A DNA stretch of 64,000 nt from Rhizobiales bacterium Y(2018). GTDB taxonomy: Bacteria > Pseudomonadota > Alphaproteobacteria > Rhizobiales > Aestuariivirgaceae. The notes beneath the pieces were generated by a model. That model was not told the origin of the DNA and made no database searches. It worked only from the letters and a program-made list of their open reading frames with translations. This document shows, piece by piece, positions 9,183 to 19,011 of this stretch (positions are counted from its first letter, which is position 1; every line of letters begins with the position of its first letter). The stretch is from the NCBI GenBank assembly GCA_005502925.1, contig SCPD01000009.1:1-64000 (forward strand). The letters run 5' to 3'. The position numbers and the translations under genes were made by a program.

Positions 9183-10414
9183 TCACACGCGCAGAGGCCG
9201 AGGCGCTCGATCTCGCCGATCCACTGCGGACGAAGCGCCAGCTTTTCGTCCTGCCGGAAAACACCATCTATCTCGATGGCAATTCGCTGGGGCCGCTGCC
9301 GCGCCATGTGGCGGACAGGCTCTCCGGCGCCGTGGCCCACGAGTGGGGCCAGAGCCTCATCCGCGGCTGGAATACACATGGCTGGTTCGACCTGCCGCGC
9401 GTGTTGGGTGATCGTATCGGCAAGCTCATCGGCGCTGGACCCGGCACGGTGCTGGCGGCGGATTCGACCTCGATCAACCTGGTGAAGGTGCTGACGGCCG
9501 CCTTGGGGCTCAGGCCCGGCCGGCGTGTCATCCTTTCCGACAGCGGCAATTTCCCGAGCGATCTTTATGTCGCGCAAGGCGTCATCAAGGCGCTGGCTGG
9601 TGGCTTCGAGCTGCGTATCGTGGCACCGGAAGAAGTCGAGGCGGCGATCGGCGATGATCTCGCGGTGCTCATGCTGACCGAGGTCGATTACCGCACCGGC
9701 CGGCGTCACGACATGAGGAAGCTCATCGCCAAGGCGCAAGCGAAGGGCGCACTTGCCATCTGGGATCTCTGCCATTCGGCGGGTGCCTTTCCAGTCGATC
9801 TCACCAGCGCCAATAGCGATTTCGCGGTCGGCTGCGGCTATAAATATCTCAATGGCGGACCGGGCGCGCCGGCCTTCGTCTATGTGCGGTCCGATCTCCA
9901 GGACAAGGTCGTGCCGTCGCTGTCGGGCTGGATGGGTCATGAAGCGCCTTTCGCCTTCGATCTCGATTACCGGCCCGCGCAGGGTATCGACCGTTTGCGC
10001 GCCGGGACGCCGGGCGTCCTGTCGATGATCGCCCTCGATTCCGCCCTTGATGTCTGGGACGGCGTCGATCTCACTGTGCTGCGCGAAAAATCGGTGCGGC
10101 TCGCCGAGCTCTTCATCTCGGAAGTCGAGGGACGCTGCGGAGCTTTCGGCCTCAAGCTTGCGAGCCCGCGCGATGCGGCGCAACGCGGCAGCCAGGTGTC
10201 GTTCCATTGCGACGACGGCTATGCGGTGATGCAAGCCCTCATCGCCCAAGGCGTCATCGGCGACTTCCGCGCCCCCGACATCATCCGCTTCGGCCTGACG
10301 CCGCTTTATATCGGCTTCACCGATATCTGGGATGCCGCGCGCATCCTCGAGCGGGTGATGGCCGAGCGTTTGTGGGACCAGCCCCAATTCAAGAAACGGG
10401 CCGCCGTCACATGA
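9179..10414 (+). CDS. kynU: Kynureninase
   Basis: A 411-residue PLP-dependent fold-I hydrolase that cleaves L-kynurenine to anthranilate and alanine. Family features are [19 protein letters not shown] at the N-terminus, the PLP-phosphate region [23 protein letters not shown], and the lysine motif [12 protein letters not shown]. Length fits bacterial KynU. The ATG overlaps the ligase TGA and the TGA overlaps the kynA ATG, coupling ligase, kynU and kynA. No kynurenine formamidase (kynB) is found in the window, so that step must be encoded elsewhere. Confidence 0.95.
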   Translation: MITRAEAEALDLADPLRTKRQLFVLPENTIYLDGNSLGPLPRHVADRLSGAVAHEWGQSLIRGWNTHGWFDLPRVLGDRIGKLIGAGPGTVLAADSTSINLVKVLTAALGLRPGRRVILSDSGNFPSDLYVAQGVIKALAGGFELRIVAPEEVEAAIGDDLAVLMLTEVDYRTGRRHDMRKLIAKAQAKGALAIWDLCHSAGAFPVDLTSANSDFAVGCGYKYLNGGPGAPAFVYVRSDLQDKVVPSLSGWMGHEAPFAFDLDYRPAQGIDRLRAGTPGVLSMIALDSALDVWDGVDLTVLREKSVRLAELFISEVEGRCGAFGLKLASPRDAAQRGSQVSFHCDDGYAVMQALIAQGVIGDFRAPDIIRFGLTPLYIGFTDIWDAARILERVMAERLWDQPQFKKRAAVT

Positions 10415-11250
10415 GCACCAAGCCCTTCGATCCGAAGAAGGATGGAGCCGAGACGGATTTCACCAGCCGCATGTCCTATGGCGATTATCTGCAGCTCGAC
10501 AAGATACTGACCGCACAGGCGCCGCATTCCGTCGCGCATGACGAGATGCTGTTCATCATCCAGCATCAGACGAGCGAATTGTGGATGAAGCTCGCCATCC
10601 ATGAACTGAGCGCCGCGACGCGCGCCATCGCCAGCGACGATCTGCAGCCCGCCTTCAAGATGCTGACGCGGGTGGCGCGCATCATGGAGCAGCTCAATTC
10701 GGCCTGGGACGTGCTGCGCACCATGACGCCCAGCGAATACACGCTGTTCCGCGAAAGTCTCGGCCAGTCCTCAGGGCTGCAATCCTTTCAATATCGCGCC
10801 ATCGAATTTCTGGCCGGCAACAAGAATGCCGCGATGCTGGCGCCGCATGGGCACAAGCATGATCTTCATGATTGGCTCGACGGCATCCGCCACAAGCCCA
10901 GCCTCTATGACGAGGCGATCCGGATCCTCGATCGGCGCGGCTTCGCCATCGATCGGGCGGTGCTCGACCGCGACGTGGCCGAGCCCTATCAGGCTCAGGA
11001 GAGCGTCAAGGCAGCCTGGGCGGTCGTCTATCGCGACCCGGCGCATCATTGGGAACTCTATGAGCTCGCCGAGAAGCTCGTCGACTTCGAGGACTATTTC
11101 CGCCGCTGGCGCTTCAATCATGTGACGACGGTCGAGCGTGTGATCGGCTTCAAGCGCGGCACCGGCGGCACGTCGGGCGTCGCTTATCTGCGCCGCATGC
11201 TGGAAATCGTGCTGTTTCCGGAATTATGGGACGTGCGGACGGAGCTTTAG
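10411..11250 (+). CDS. kynA: Tryptophan 2,3-dioxygenase
   Basis: A 279-residue heme dioxygenase opening the indole ring of L-tryptophan to N-formylkynurenine. Diagnostic stretches are [30 protein letters not shown] (distal heme side and substrate carboxylate) and [19 protein letters not shown] (proximal heme histidine), then GTGGTSG near the end. The ATG at 10411 overlaps the kynU stop; the frame extends upstream inside kynU but the overlap start fits family length. The last 50 codons (from 11098) are repeated 1.16 kb downstream at 12260-12412 with mainly synonymous differences, suggesting a recombination event at this gene's 3' end. Confidence 0.95.
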   Translation: MSTKPFDPKKDGAETDFTSRMSYGDYLQLDKILTAQAPHSVAHDEMLFIIQHQTSELWMKLAIHELSAATRAIASDDLQPAFKMLTRVARIMEQLNSAWDVLRTMTPSEYTLFRESLGQSSGLQSFQYRAIEFLAGNKNAAMLAPHGHKHDLHDWLDGIRHKPSLYDEAIRILDRRGFAIDRAVLDRDVAEPYQAQESVKAAWAVVYRDPAHHWELYELAEKLVDFEDYFRRWRFNHVTTVERVIGFKRGTGGTSGVAYLRRMLEIVLFPELWDVRTEL

Positions 11251-11322
11251 GGGTGTCCCAAATAGCTTGACCTTGCTCAGCCATTCCTGCCTGAATGCTC
11301 AGAAAAATTGGATGGCTGAAAC

Positions 11323-12189
11323 ATGGACTGGTATTGCGCCCACATCATCGTGGCGACCCGCCTTTTTGAAACTGAACAAGATATGGGACCGGTCGAGGAG
11401 CGGCTGGTCCGGATCGAAGCGGAGGATATCCCCGCGGCGCGACTGGCGGCTGTCGCCATTGGCCGGGCGACCGAGACGGCCGGCCCCAAGGAATTTGTAT
11501 GGAAGGGCCAGCGCGCGCGGTTGGAATTCATGGGTGTCCGCGAAATCCGAAAAATTTCCGATGGGCCACCACGCGGTACGGCAGAGGTTCTGCCGAGGCA
11601 CGGAACGGAGTTGACATGCAGCATTTTTGAAGTGCCCGATTACGATACGGCGAGGCATTTGGCGCTCGGCGAGTCCGTCGCCGTGACCTATGCAAGCTCC
11701 CCCGCCTATGCCGTCGACCTGAATGAAGACCCTTTGGAACGCGCCGAGCGGTACAGCAAGCGAATGGAGTCTGAGGGCCCGCTCGTATCCGTGGCACTCT
11801 TGATATATGGCGCGAACCTCGATCCCGATCAGATCAGCCAAATTCTGCGCACCAAGCCTACGCGTGCGCATCGCAAGAATGACAGGCATGTAAGCTCCAC
11901 TGGCCAGATCGTGATCCGAAAGACCGGCCTGTGGAAGCTTGGCGTGAGAATCGACTCACCTGAGGCCGATGACAGTCTGCGTGTGCTGGCTGAACATCTG
12001 GAGCCGCTTTTGAGGGCGCTGAAAGAGCAAGGCTTGGCGCTCGACAAGCTTCCGAATGTCGAGGAAGCCTTTGTGGACATTTTTCGGGTGGAAACGCGCA
12101 TGTGGGAGCAGGAGTTCATGCTCTCCCCGGAAAACACGCGTCTGCTGGCAGAGCTTCGGGTGCCGGTAAAAGTCACCGTAGCGTATTAG
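11323..12189 (+). CDS. DUF4288-DUF4279 two-domain protein of unknown function
   Basis: A 288-residue protein. The N-terminal 100 residues ([20 protein letters not shown], then [12 protein letters not shown] and AIGRATE) look like DUF4288. The C-terminal half from about 155 ([19 protein letters not shown], then [10 protein letters not shown], then TGLWKLGV) looks like DUF4279. Both are small uncharacterised families, usually separate proteins. There is no signal peptide or membrane segment. The gene is less GC-rich by eye than its neighbours, lies alone between kynA and a displaced second kynA 3' end, and has no function related to tryptophan catabolism. It looks like recently inserted cargo. 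Domain names are from memory of family patterns. Confidence 0.75.
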   Translation: MDWYCAHIIVATRLFETEQDMGPVEERLVRIEAEDIPAARLAAVAIGRATETAGPKEFVWKGQRARLEFMGVREIRKISDGPPRGTAEVLPRHGTELTCSIFEVPDYDTARHLALGESVAVTYASSPAYAVDLNEDPLERAERYSKRMESEGPLVSVALLIYGANLDPDQISQILRTKPTRAHRKNDRHVSSTGQIVIRKTGLWKLGVRIDSPEADDSLRVLAEHLEPLLRALKEQGLALDKLPNVEEAFVDIFRVETRMWEQEFMLSPENTRLLAELRVPVKVTVAY

Positions 12190-12259
12190 CGGAAGGTGCG
12201 GGAAGTTCATCAAAGGTGTTCTTGTTCCCATCGTCAGGCTTACGCCCAGCAAGCGCGCC

Positions 12260-12412
12260 TTCCGCCGCTGGCGTTTCAATCATGTGACGACGGTCGAGCG
12301 CGTCATCGGCTTCAAGCGCGGCACCGGTGGCACATCCGGCGTCGCTTATCTGCGCCGCATGCTGGAAGTGGTGCTGTTCCCCGAATTGTGGGACGTGCGG
12401 ACGGAGCTTTGA
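12260..12412 (+). pseudogene. Displaced second copy of the kynA 3' end
   Basis: A 153-base segment aligned without gaps to 11098-11250 (kynA residues 230-279 plus stop). It differs in 11 codons: nine silent, one Ile-to-Val, and the stop TAG versus TGA. It begins mid-gene at TTCCGCCGCTGG with no upstream kynA sequence and no start codon. The silent-dominated differences show that the sequence evolved as functional kynA before being cut off. It carries the proximal heme histidine region. It is followed within eight bases by palindromic repeat copy B. Confidence 0.92.
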
Positions 12413-12419
12413 GTTTTCC

Positions 12420-12600
12420 CTTCTCCCGCTTGCGGGAGAAGGTGCCCGATAGGGCGGATGAGGGTGTCGGTTCAGCTCGCGGCGGCTCTTCAAGCGAAGT
12501 GATGAAGCTTCAAGACTTCCCATACTTGATCGTTGCGGAGAGGCTGAGAGAACACCCTCATCCGGCCTTCGGCCACCTTCCCGCGCAGGCGGGAGAAGGG
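12420..12600. repeat. Palindromic intergenic repeat, copy B
   Basis: Same architecture as copy A but in the opposite orientation: left hairpin cttctcccgc-ttgcgggagaag with gccc-gatagggc and gatgagggtg, right arm caccctcatccggcc and a degenerate ccttcccgcgcaggcgggag. The interior shares gaagcttcaa and gagaggctgagagaac with copies C and D. It sits directly after the kynA 3' fragment, probably the original downstream neighbour of kynA. The rest of 12601-12829 before the TetR gene holds only its promoter region. Confidence 0.85.
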
Positions 12601-12766
12601 GAATTCGGGGAAGGCCCTAGCCGGGGCGAACGCCGCCCAAGAGCATGAGCCATCACGGTTTTTTGGCTTTTCGGCACCCGCGTAATTCTAGCGTAATATA
12701 CTGAAACAATTATGCTTTTTACTCCCTGGCCGGGAGACATTATCTGTTCCGGCGCAAGGGGAGCCC

Positions 12767-12807
12767 TTGACGTCGAGCCTGTCAATTACTAGATCGACTG
12801 ATCGGTT
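12767..12807 (+). promoter_or_regulatory. Probable promoter/operator of the tetR-efflux operon
   Basis: TTGACG (12767-12772) is followed after 17 bases by TAGATC (12790-12795), a weak -10. Overlapping it is gatcgactgatcggtta (12792-12808), which resembles the alternating gactgatcggt half-sites bound by TetR-family repressors of efflux operons. The TetR ATG at 12830 follows. The exact promoter is uncertain; the operator-like sequence is the better-supported part. Confidence 0.4.
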
Positions 12808-12829
12808 AAATATTTTGGACTCTCGAACC

Positions 12830-13435
12830 ATGCGGAAAGTCGACCCGGAAAAATACGAAGCCAAGCGCCGCCAGATTCTCGATGCGGCGGTCGTCTGCTT
12901 TGCGCGCAGCGGCTTCCATAAGACGTCGACAGCGGAAATCTGCGTCGAGGCCGGCATGAGCCCGGGCAACCTGTTCCATTATTTCAAGAACAAGAACGCC
13001 ATCATCGAAGCCATCGTCGATGAAGACCGCCGCCAGATCTCGGAATGGTATCAGAAGGCGAACCAGGCGGAGGATCTGTTCGAGGAGCTGTTCAAGCTCA
13101 TGCAGCACAATCTCGAGCTGATCGCCGAGCCGATCTACCGCAAGATCGGCATCGAAATCTTCGCCGAGGCGATGCGCAATCCGTCCGTCGGCCATCTCGT
13201 TGCGCGCAACGACGCGGAGCAGATCTCAGCTCTCACCGGCATCCTCAAGAAGGCCGCCGCCAAAGGCCAGATCGACGCCTCGCTCGACATCGCCAAGCTC
13301 GCCACCTGGATCGCGGCACTGGGCGACGGTGCCTTCGGGCGCGCGGCGCTCGATCCCTATTTCGACCCGACCGACCAGAGCGGCATGCTGCGCGAAATCC
13401 TGACCCGCATCCTCAAGCCCAAGGCCGAACGGTGA
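12830..13435 (+). CDS. TetR-family transcriptional regulator
   Basis: A 201-residue one-domain-HTH repressor: RRQILDAAVVCFARSGFHKTS followed by AEICVEAGMSPGNLFHYFKNK is the TetR DNA-binding domain, with a divergent ligand-binding C-terminus. The ATG at 12830 (MRKVDPEKYE) is preferred over the open frame to 12767 because the upstream part overlaps the promoter/operator. It is separated by four bases from the MFS gene and heads an efflux operon that it most likely represses in response to a toxic substrate. Confidence 0.88.
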   Translation: MRKVDPEKYEAKRRQILDAAVVCFARSGFHKTSTAEICVEAGMSPGNLFHYFKNKNAIIEAIVDEDRRQISEWYQKANQAEDLFEELFKLMQHNLELIAEPIYRKIGIEIFAEAMRNPSVGHLVARNDAEQISALTGILKKAAAKGQIDASLDIAKLATWIAALGDGAFGRAALDPYFDPTDQSGMLREILTRILKPKAER

Positions 13436-13439
13436 GACC

Positions 13440-14699
13440 ATGCACGCGTCCTCCGCCACCCGATTGAAACGGCAGCTGCCGCTCTACGGACTGTTCGCAT
13501 CCGGCTCGCTGGCCCTGCTCGGCAATGCCATCGCTTCGGTGGCGCTGCCGTGGTTCGTCCTGTCGCTGACCAGGAGCCCGCTATGGACCGGCGTCGCCGC
13601 GGCGGCCGGACTTGTGCCCTTGATCCTCGGCGCCTTTCTCGGCGGCAGCCTGATCGACCGTCATGGCGCACGCACCATCGCCATCGTCGCGAGCGTTGTC
13701 AGCGCCGCCGCCGTCGCCGCGGTGCCGGCGCTGCATCATACCGGCTTGCTCAGCATCGGGCTCCTCGTCGCGCTGATCGCCATCGGCGCCATCTTCGACG
13801 GGCCCGGCATGACGGCCGAGGAAAGCCGCATGCCGGAACTCGCACGCCTCGCCCGCTTCAAGCTCGAAAAGGTGACCTCGATCGACAGCCTGATCGAAGG
13901 CCTGGCGACGCTCATCGGTCCGGCCGTCGCCGGTCTCGCCATCGCATTTGTCGGCATGCAGAACACGCTGTGGCTCACCGCCCTCTGCTCGCTCATCGCC
14001 GCCTGCTTCATCGCCGCGTCGCTGCCGCGCGAACGTCCGCATCGCATCGCGCAGCGCGCGCAAGCGCCGCAAGACACGCTTGCCGGATTGAAGCTGCTGC
14101 TCGCCGATCCGCTGCTGCGGCCGCTCCTGCTGTTCGCCGCCGCCTTCGTCGCCGTGGCTGCTTCGCTCGGCACGGTGGTGATGCCGGCTTTCTTCTTGCT
14201 GAGCGGACGCGAAGCGCTCGATCTCGGCCTGTTCCTTTCGATCCTCGGTGGCGCCACCATGGTCGGCACCGTGGCTTTCGCTCTGTGGGGCGAACATTTC
14301 AGCCAGCGCTGGCTATTCCTCTCCGGCTGCGCCGCCCAGGCGCTGGCATTCCTGGTATTGGCCTTTCACACATCGCCCGTGGTCCTGTGGGGCGCCGCGG
14401 CGCTCGCCGGTTTGGCCGGCGGTCCGCTCGGCCCGATCGCCAATGCGGCGCTGTACCGACGCATTCCCCTCGCGCTGCGCGGACGCGCCTTGGGTGCTGC
14501 GACCTCGCTGGTGCTCGTCGCCACGCCCGTCGCCGTGATCATCGCCGGCGCCGCGGTGGAACTCACCGATGCCCGCGTCGTGCTGTGGGCCTCGGCGATC
14601 CTGCTCGGCGCCTTCGTTTTCGTCGCCTCGCTGCTGCCGGGCCTCTATGAACTCGACCGTTCGGACAAGGCTGCCGCCGGCGCCATGTCTCAAATTTGA
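13440..14699 (+). CDS. MFS transporter, drug-efflux type
   Basis: A 419-residue membrane protein with about twelve hydrophobic segments and the MFS motif-A-like loop GGSLIDRHGARTIA after helix 2. The N-terminus LYGLFASGSLALLGNAIASVALPWFV is typical of EntS/MFS_3-type (DHA3) exporters. It sits between a TetR repressor and an RND adaptor/permease pair on the same strand with short gaps. This combination suggests an operon exporting one class of compound by two routes. The substrate is unknown. Confidence 0.88.
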   Translation: MHASSATRLKRQLPLYGLFASGSLALLGNAIASVALPWFVLSLTRSPLWTGVAAAAGLVPLILGAFLGGSLIDRHGARTIAIVASVVSAAAVAAVPALHHTGLLSIGLLVALIAIGAIFDGPGMTAEESRMPELARLARFKLEKVTSIDSLIEGLATLIGPAVAGLAIAFVGMQNTLWLTALCSLIAACFIAASLPRERPHRIAQRAQAPQDTLAGLKLLLADPLLRPLLLFAAAFVAVAASLGTVVMPAFFLLSGREALDLGLFLSILGGATMVGTVAFALWGEHFSQRWLFLSGCAAQALAFLVLAFHTSPVVLWGAAALAGLAGGPLGPIANAALYRRIPLALRGRALGAATSLVLVATPVAVIIAGAAVELTDARVVLWASAILLGAFVFVASLLPGLYELDRSDKAAAGAMSQI

Positions 14700-14728
14700 C
14701 ACAGGACGCTCCTAGGAGCGCACATATC

Positions 14729-15934
14729 ATGACGACCGATCTGAACAAAGCTGCGAACACGTCGAAGCCGAAACGGCGCTGGGGCATGATCCTGGTGAGC
14801 GTGTTGCTGGCGTTCCTCCTGATCGGCGGCGCCCTGGTCCTGCTCGACAGTCTCGAACCCGAAGCTTCGCCCGCCAGCACGAACTCCGCGATTGAGTTAC
14901 CGCGCGTCACCACCATGCCGCTCGAAGAGCGCCAGATGGAGCGCAGCCTGGCGATCACCGGCACGCTGATGCCGCGCGACGAAATCTTCATCGGCACAGC
15001 ACTTCAGGACCAGCGTATCCGTGAAGTGCTGGTGGAGGAGGGCGATCAGGTCGTTCAGGGCCAGGTGCTGATCCGGCTCGAGACCGACATTCTCACGACC
15101 AAGCTCAACGACGCCGACAGCCGGGTGGCGCGCGCCATCTCGGCCGTCGCCGAGAAAGAGGCGCAGCGCGCCGAAGCGGAAGCGAGCTTCCGCCGCACCG
15201 AGAAACTGCGCGAGACGGGCGTCGCCAATATCCAGACCTATGACGAACGCCGCGCCGCTTTCCTCGCCGCCGATCACGCGCTGAAGGCGCTCAAGGCCGA
15301 GCTCACCCAGGCGGAAGCGCAAGTGGCGGAAGCGAAGCTGCAGCTCGAGCGCGCCGAGATCAAGGCGCCGGAAGCGGGCCTCATTTCCGAACGCCGGGCA
15401 CAGATCGGCGCCATGCCGGGGACCGATCCGCTGCTCAAGCTCATCCGCAATGGCGATATCGAGCTCGCGGCCGACATGCCCGAGGCCGATCTGCCGCTGG
15501 TCAAGCCCGGCCAGTTCGTGGCGGTCCGGTTCACCGGCATCGATCATGTCTTCGAAGGCGAAGTGCGCATCGTCGCCCCCAAGGTCGATCCGCGCACCAG
15601 GCTCGGCACCGTCAAGGTGATGCTGCCGAAAGACCCGGTCGTCCGTCCCGGCATCTTCGCCAGAGGCACCTTGCTCCTCGAGCGTCGTACTGTCGTTGCG
15701 GTCGCCGACACGGCCGTGCTCTTCGAGGAGCCCGGTAACAAGCCCTATGTCTATGTGGTCAATGACGAGCAGCGGGTGATGCGCCGCTTCGTCGAGCCGG
15801 GTATGCGGCGTGACGGCTATGTCGAGATCCGCTCCGGCCTCGGCCCGCAGGAGCGCGTGGTGCGCAGCGCCTCCGCCTTCCTCCAGGAAGGTGACAAGAT
15901 CCTGCCCGTCACGGAGACCGGTTCGCTCAAATGA
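14729..15934 (+). CDS. RND efflux periplasmic adaptor (HlyD/AcrA-type)
   Basis: A 401-residue membrane-fusion protein. It has an N-terminal transmembrane anchor (WGMILVSVLLAFLLIGGALVLL), a lipoyl-like half (VLVEEGDQVVQGQVLIRLE), an alpha-helical hairpin rich in Ala/Glu (about 125-205), and the second lipoyl half IKAPEAGLISERRAQIG. The ATG at 14729 is preceded by TAGGAG; an in-frame TTG at 14696 overlaps the MFS stop and is less likely. The stop overlaps the RND permease ATG. It links the inner-membrane pump to an outer-membrane channel that is not encoded here. Confidence 0.92.
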   Translation: MTTDLNKAANTSKPKRRWGMILVSVLLAFLLIGGALVLLDSLEPEASPASTNSAIELPRVTTMPLEERQMERSLAITGTLMPRDEIFIGTALQDQRIREVLVEEGDQVVQGQVLIRLETDILTTKLNDADSRVARAISAVAEKEAQRAEAEASFRRTEKLRETGVANIQTYDERRAAFLAADHALKALKAELTQAEAQVAEAKLQLERAEIKAPEAGLISERRAQIGAMPGTDPLLKLIRNGDIELAADMPEADLPLVKPGQFVAVRFTGIDHVFEGEVRIVAPKVDPRTRLGTVKVMLPKDPVVRPGIFARGTLLLERRTVVAVADTAVLFEEPGNKPYVYVVNDEQRVMRRFVEPGMRRDGYVEIRSGLGPQERVVRSASAFLQEGDKILPVTETGSLK

Positions 15935-18900
15935 CGTCGAATATTTCCGCCTGGGCGATCAGGAGGCCGATCCCGACCATCCTGCTCTTCGTCGTGCTCA
16001 CTTTGATGGGCTGGGCGTCCTTCGCCAAATTGCCGATCAATGCCGATCCGAATGTCTCGTTTCCGATCGTCAATGTCACGGTGACGCGTTCGGGCGCGGC
16101 CCCCGCCGAGCTCGAAACCCAGGTCACGCGCAAGGTCGAAAGCGCCGTCGCCGGGCTTGCCGGCGTGCGCCACATCACTTCGACCATCGAAGACGGCGTG
16201 TCGACCACGACGGTCGAGTTCCGTCTCGAGATGGATGTCGACCGCGCCACCAATGACGTGCGCGACGCCGTCGCCAATATCCGCAGCGATTTGCCGGGCG
16301 ATGTCGAGGAGCCGATCGTGGCGCGGCTCGATATCGAAGGCAGCGCCATCCTCTATTATGTCGTCCAGTCGCCGACCATGTCGCTGCGCGATCTCTCCTG
16401 GTTCGTCGAGGACACGATCGGGCGCGAATTGCTGGCGGTGCCCGGCGTGCAGAAATCGCAACGCTTCGGCGGCATCGAACGCGAGATCAAGGTCGAGCTC
16501 GATCCGGCCAAGCTCACCGCCTTCGGCATCACCGCCGATCAGGTGAATACCGAGATCCGCAGCCTCAATGCCAATATGCCGGGCGGCCGCGCCGAGCTCG
16601 CCGGGCGGGAGCAGTCGGTGCGCACGCTGGGCAGCGCGCTCACCGTCGAAGCTTTCGCCGACACCCAGATCCCCCTGCCGGGTGAGCGCTGGGTGAAGCT
16701 CTCGACGCTCGGCACCATTGTCGACGGGGCGGCCGAGGAGCGCAGCTTCGCGCGGTATGACGGCCAGCATGTCGTCGGCTTCTCGGTGTCGCGCGCCAAA
16801 GGCTCGAGCGACACCACAGTCGCCGATGCGGTGGCCAAGAAGCTCGAAGAGATCGGCACGCGTTATCCGACGGTGAAAGTCCATCAGCTCGTCTCGACCG
16901 TCGACTATACGCGCGAAAGTTATGACGCGGCGATGGAAGCGCTGGTCGAAGGCGCCTTCCTCACCGTATTGGTGGTGTTCCTGTTCCTGCGCGACTGGCG
17001 CGCGACGCTCATAGCCGCCCTCGCCATGCCGCTGTCGATGCTGCCGACTTTCGTCGTCATGGACTGGCTGGGCTTCACGCTCAACAGCATCTCGCTCCTG
17101 GCGCTCACGCTGGTCATCGGCATCCTGGTCGATGACGCGATCGTCGAGATCGAGAATATCGACCGCCACATCCACATGGGCAAAAGGCCTTATCTCGCCT
17201 CGATCGAGGCGGCGGATGCGATCGGCCTCGCGGTGGTGGCCACCACCTTCACCATCGTCGCCGTGTTCACGCCGGTGAGCTTCATCGGCGGCATCATCGG
17301 CCAGTATTTCAAGCAGTTCGGCATCACCGTCGCCGTCGCGGTGCTGGCGTCGCTCCTCGTCGCGCGCCTGCTGACGCCGCTGATGGCGGCCTATCTGATG
17401 AAGCCGAAGAAGAAGCCCGAGCATGCCGAAGGCGGTGCGCGGCAATCGCGCCTCGTGGCGGGCTATCTGGGGCTCCTCGGCTGGACGCTCGACCATAAGA
17501 TCACCTCGATCGCCACCGCGGTCGCCATCTTCATCGGCTCGATGGCGCTGACGCAATTCCTGCCGTCGGGCTTCCTGCCGGTGAGCGACAGCAATCTCTC
17601 GACCATCAAATTCGAGCTGGCGCCGGGCGCGCGCCTCGCCGACACCGACAAGGTGGCGCTCGATCTGGTCGAAAAGCTGCGCCAGCGTCCGGAAGTCGCC
17701 CATGTGCTGGCGACGTCGAATGAGATCCGCAAGGCCGATCTCCTCGTGGTGCTGAAGCCGCGCGGCGAGCGCAACATCACCCGCCAGCAATTCGAGGTAG
17801 CGGTCAGGCCGCTCCTGCAGGCCGTTCCGGATATCCGCTTCACCTTCCAGAGCGATGGCGGTGGTGGCGGGCGCAATGTCTCGGTCGTGCTGGCCGGCGA
17901 TGACCCGCAGAAGCTGACCCAGGCGGCGCAGGATCTCGCCGCACAGATGAAGGGCCTCACGCAGATCGCCAATGTCGCCACGACCTTGCCGCTGCCGCAG
18001 CCGGAGCTCCTCATCCGGCCGCGCTTCGACGAGGCGGCGCAGCTCGGCGTCTCGATCGAGGCGATCGGCACCGCCTTGCGCATCGCCACGATCGGCGCCA
18101 CCGATACGGGCTCGGCCAAGTTCAATCTCGGCGACCGGCAAGTGCCGATCCGCGTGGCCTTGATCCGTGAGGCGCGCGCCGATCTCGACGCCATAAGGTC
18201 GCTGCGCGTCACCACGGCGTCCGGCGTCGCGGTGCCGTTGAGCTCGGTCGCCGATATCGGCTTCGGCACCGGCGAGGCGGCGATCGAACGCTTCGACCGC
18301 AAAAGGCGAGTCAATGTCGAGGCCGATCTCAACAATGCGACGATCGGCGACGCGCTTGGCGCGATCGCCCAGCTGCCGGCCATGAAGAACCTGCCCAATG
18401 GCGTGCAGGAGATCAAATATGGCGAAGCCGAATTCATGCAGGAAATGTTCATGAGCTTCGCGCTCGCCATGGCGACCGGCATCATGATGGTGTTCGTCGT
18501 GCTCATCCTGCTGTTCAAGGACTTCCTGCAACCGGTCACCATCCTGATGGCGCTGCCGCTGGCGATCGGCGGCGCCATGATGGGTCTCCTGCTGTATGGC
18601 GCGGCGCTCGATCTCTCCTCGATCATCGGCCTCCTGATGCTGATGGGCATCGTGACCAAGAACTCGATCCTGCTCGTCGATTTCGCCATCGACGGGATGG
18701 AGCAGGGCATGAGCCGGCGCGAGGCGCTGCTCAAGGCCGGCGCCACGCGAGCGCGGCCGATCATCATGACGACCCTCGCCATGGTGGCCGGCATGCTGCC
18801 GGCGGTGCTGGGCCTCGGCGCCGGCGCCTCCTTCCGTGGGCCCATGGCGGTGGCGGTCATCGGCGGCCTCATCACCTCGACGCTCCTGAGCCTCGTCTTC

Positions 18901-19011
18901 GTGCCGGTGGTCTTCGTCTATATGGACATGTTGCGCGGCTGGATCGGCCGTAAACTGTCGCGCCTCACCTCGGTGACGGAAGAGGACCGCAAGGCGGGGG
19001 CGGTGGGGTAG
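15931..19011 (+). CDS. RND efflux permease (HAE1/AcrB superfamily)
   Basis: A 1026-residue inner-membrane proton/drug antiporter. It opens with ISAWAIRRPIPTILLFVVLTLMGW, has the two large periplasmic loops, and the TM4 motif VIGILVDDAIVEIENI with the paired aspartates for proton relay. The second half has GIVTKNSILLVDFA, typical of HAE-RND pumps. The start overlaps the adaptor stop (ATGA). No TolC-like gene follows, so a shared outer-membrane channel is expected. The end of the operon is followed by repeat C. Confidence 0.95.
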   Translation: MTSNISAWAIRRPIPTILLFVVLTLMGWASFAKLPINADPNVSFPIVNVTVTRSGAAPAELETQVTRKVESAVAGLAGVRHITSTIEDGVSTTTVEFRLEMDVDRATNDVRDAVANIRSDLPGDVEEPIVARLDIEGSAILYYVVQSPTMSLRDLSWFVEDTIGRELLAVPGVQKSQRFGGIEREIKVELDPAKLTAFGITADQVNTEIRSLNANMPGGRAELAGREQSVRTLGSALTVEAFADTQIPLPGERWVKLSTLGTIVDGAAEERSFARYDGQHVVGFSVSRAKGSSDTTVADAVAKKLEEIGTRYPTVKVHQLVSTVDYTRESYDAAMEALVEGAFLTVLVVFLFLRDWRATLIAALAMPLSMLPTFVVMDWLGFTLNSISLLALTLVIGILVDDAIVEIENIDRHIHMGKRPYLASIEAADAIGLAVVATTFTIVAVFTPVSFIGGIIGQYFKQFGITVAVAVLASLLVARLLTPLMAAYLMKPKKKPEHAEGGARQSRLVAGYLGLLGWTLDHKITSIATAVAIFIGSMALTQFLPSGFLPVSDSNLSTIKFELAPGARLADTDKVALDLVEKLRQRPEVAHVLATSNEIRKADLLVVLKPRGERNITRQQFEVAVRPLLQAVPDIRFTFQSDGGGGGRNVSVVLAGDDPQKLTQAAQDLAAQMKGLTQIANVATTLPLPQPELLIRPRFDEAAQLGVSIEAIGTALRIATIGATDTGSAKFNLGDRQVPIRVALIREARADLDAIRSLRVTTASGVAVPLSSVADIGFGTGEAAIERFDRKRRVNVEADLNNATIGDALGAIAQLPAMKNLPNGVQEIKYGEAEFMQEMFMSFALAMATGIMMVFVVLILLFKDFLQPVTILMALPLAIGGAMMGLLLYGAALDLSSIIGLLMLMGIVTKNSILLVDFAIDGMEQGMSRREALLKAGATRARPIIMTTLAMVAGMLPAVLGLGAGASFRGPMAVAVIGGLITSTLLSLVFVPVVFVYMDMLRGWIGRKLSRLTSVTEEDRKAGAVG

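Noticed and set aside
12260-12412. Independent small gene in the kynA-tail copy
   Set aside because: It has no start codon or ribosome-binding site and begins mid-codon-context of kynA; it is a displaced gene end.
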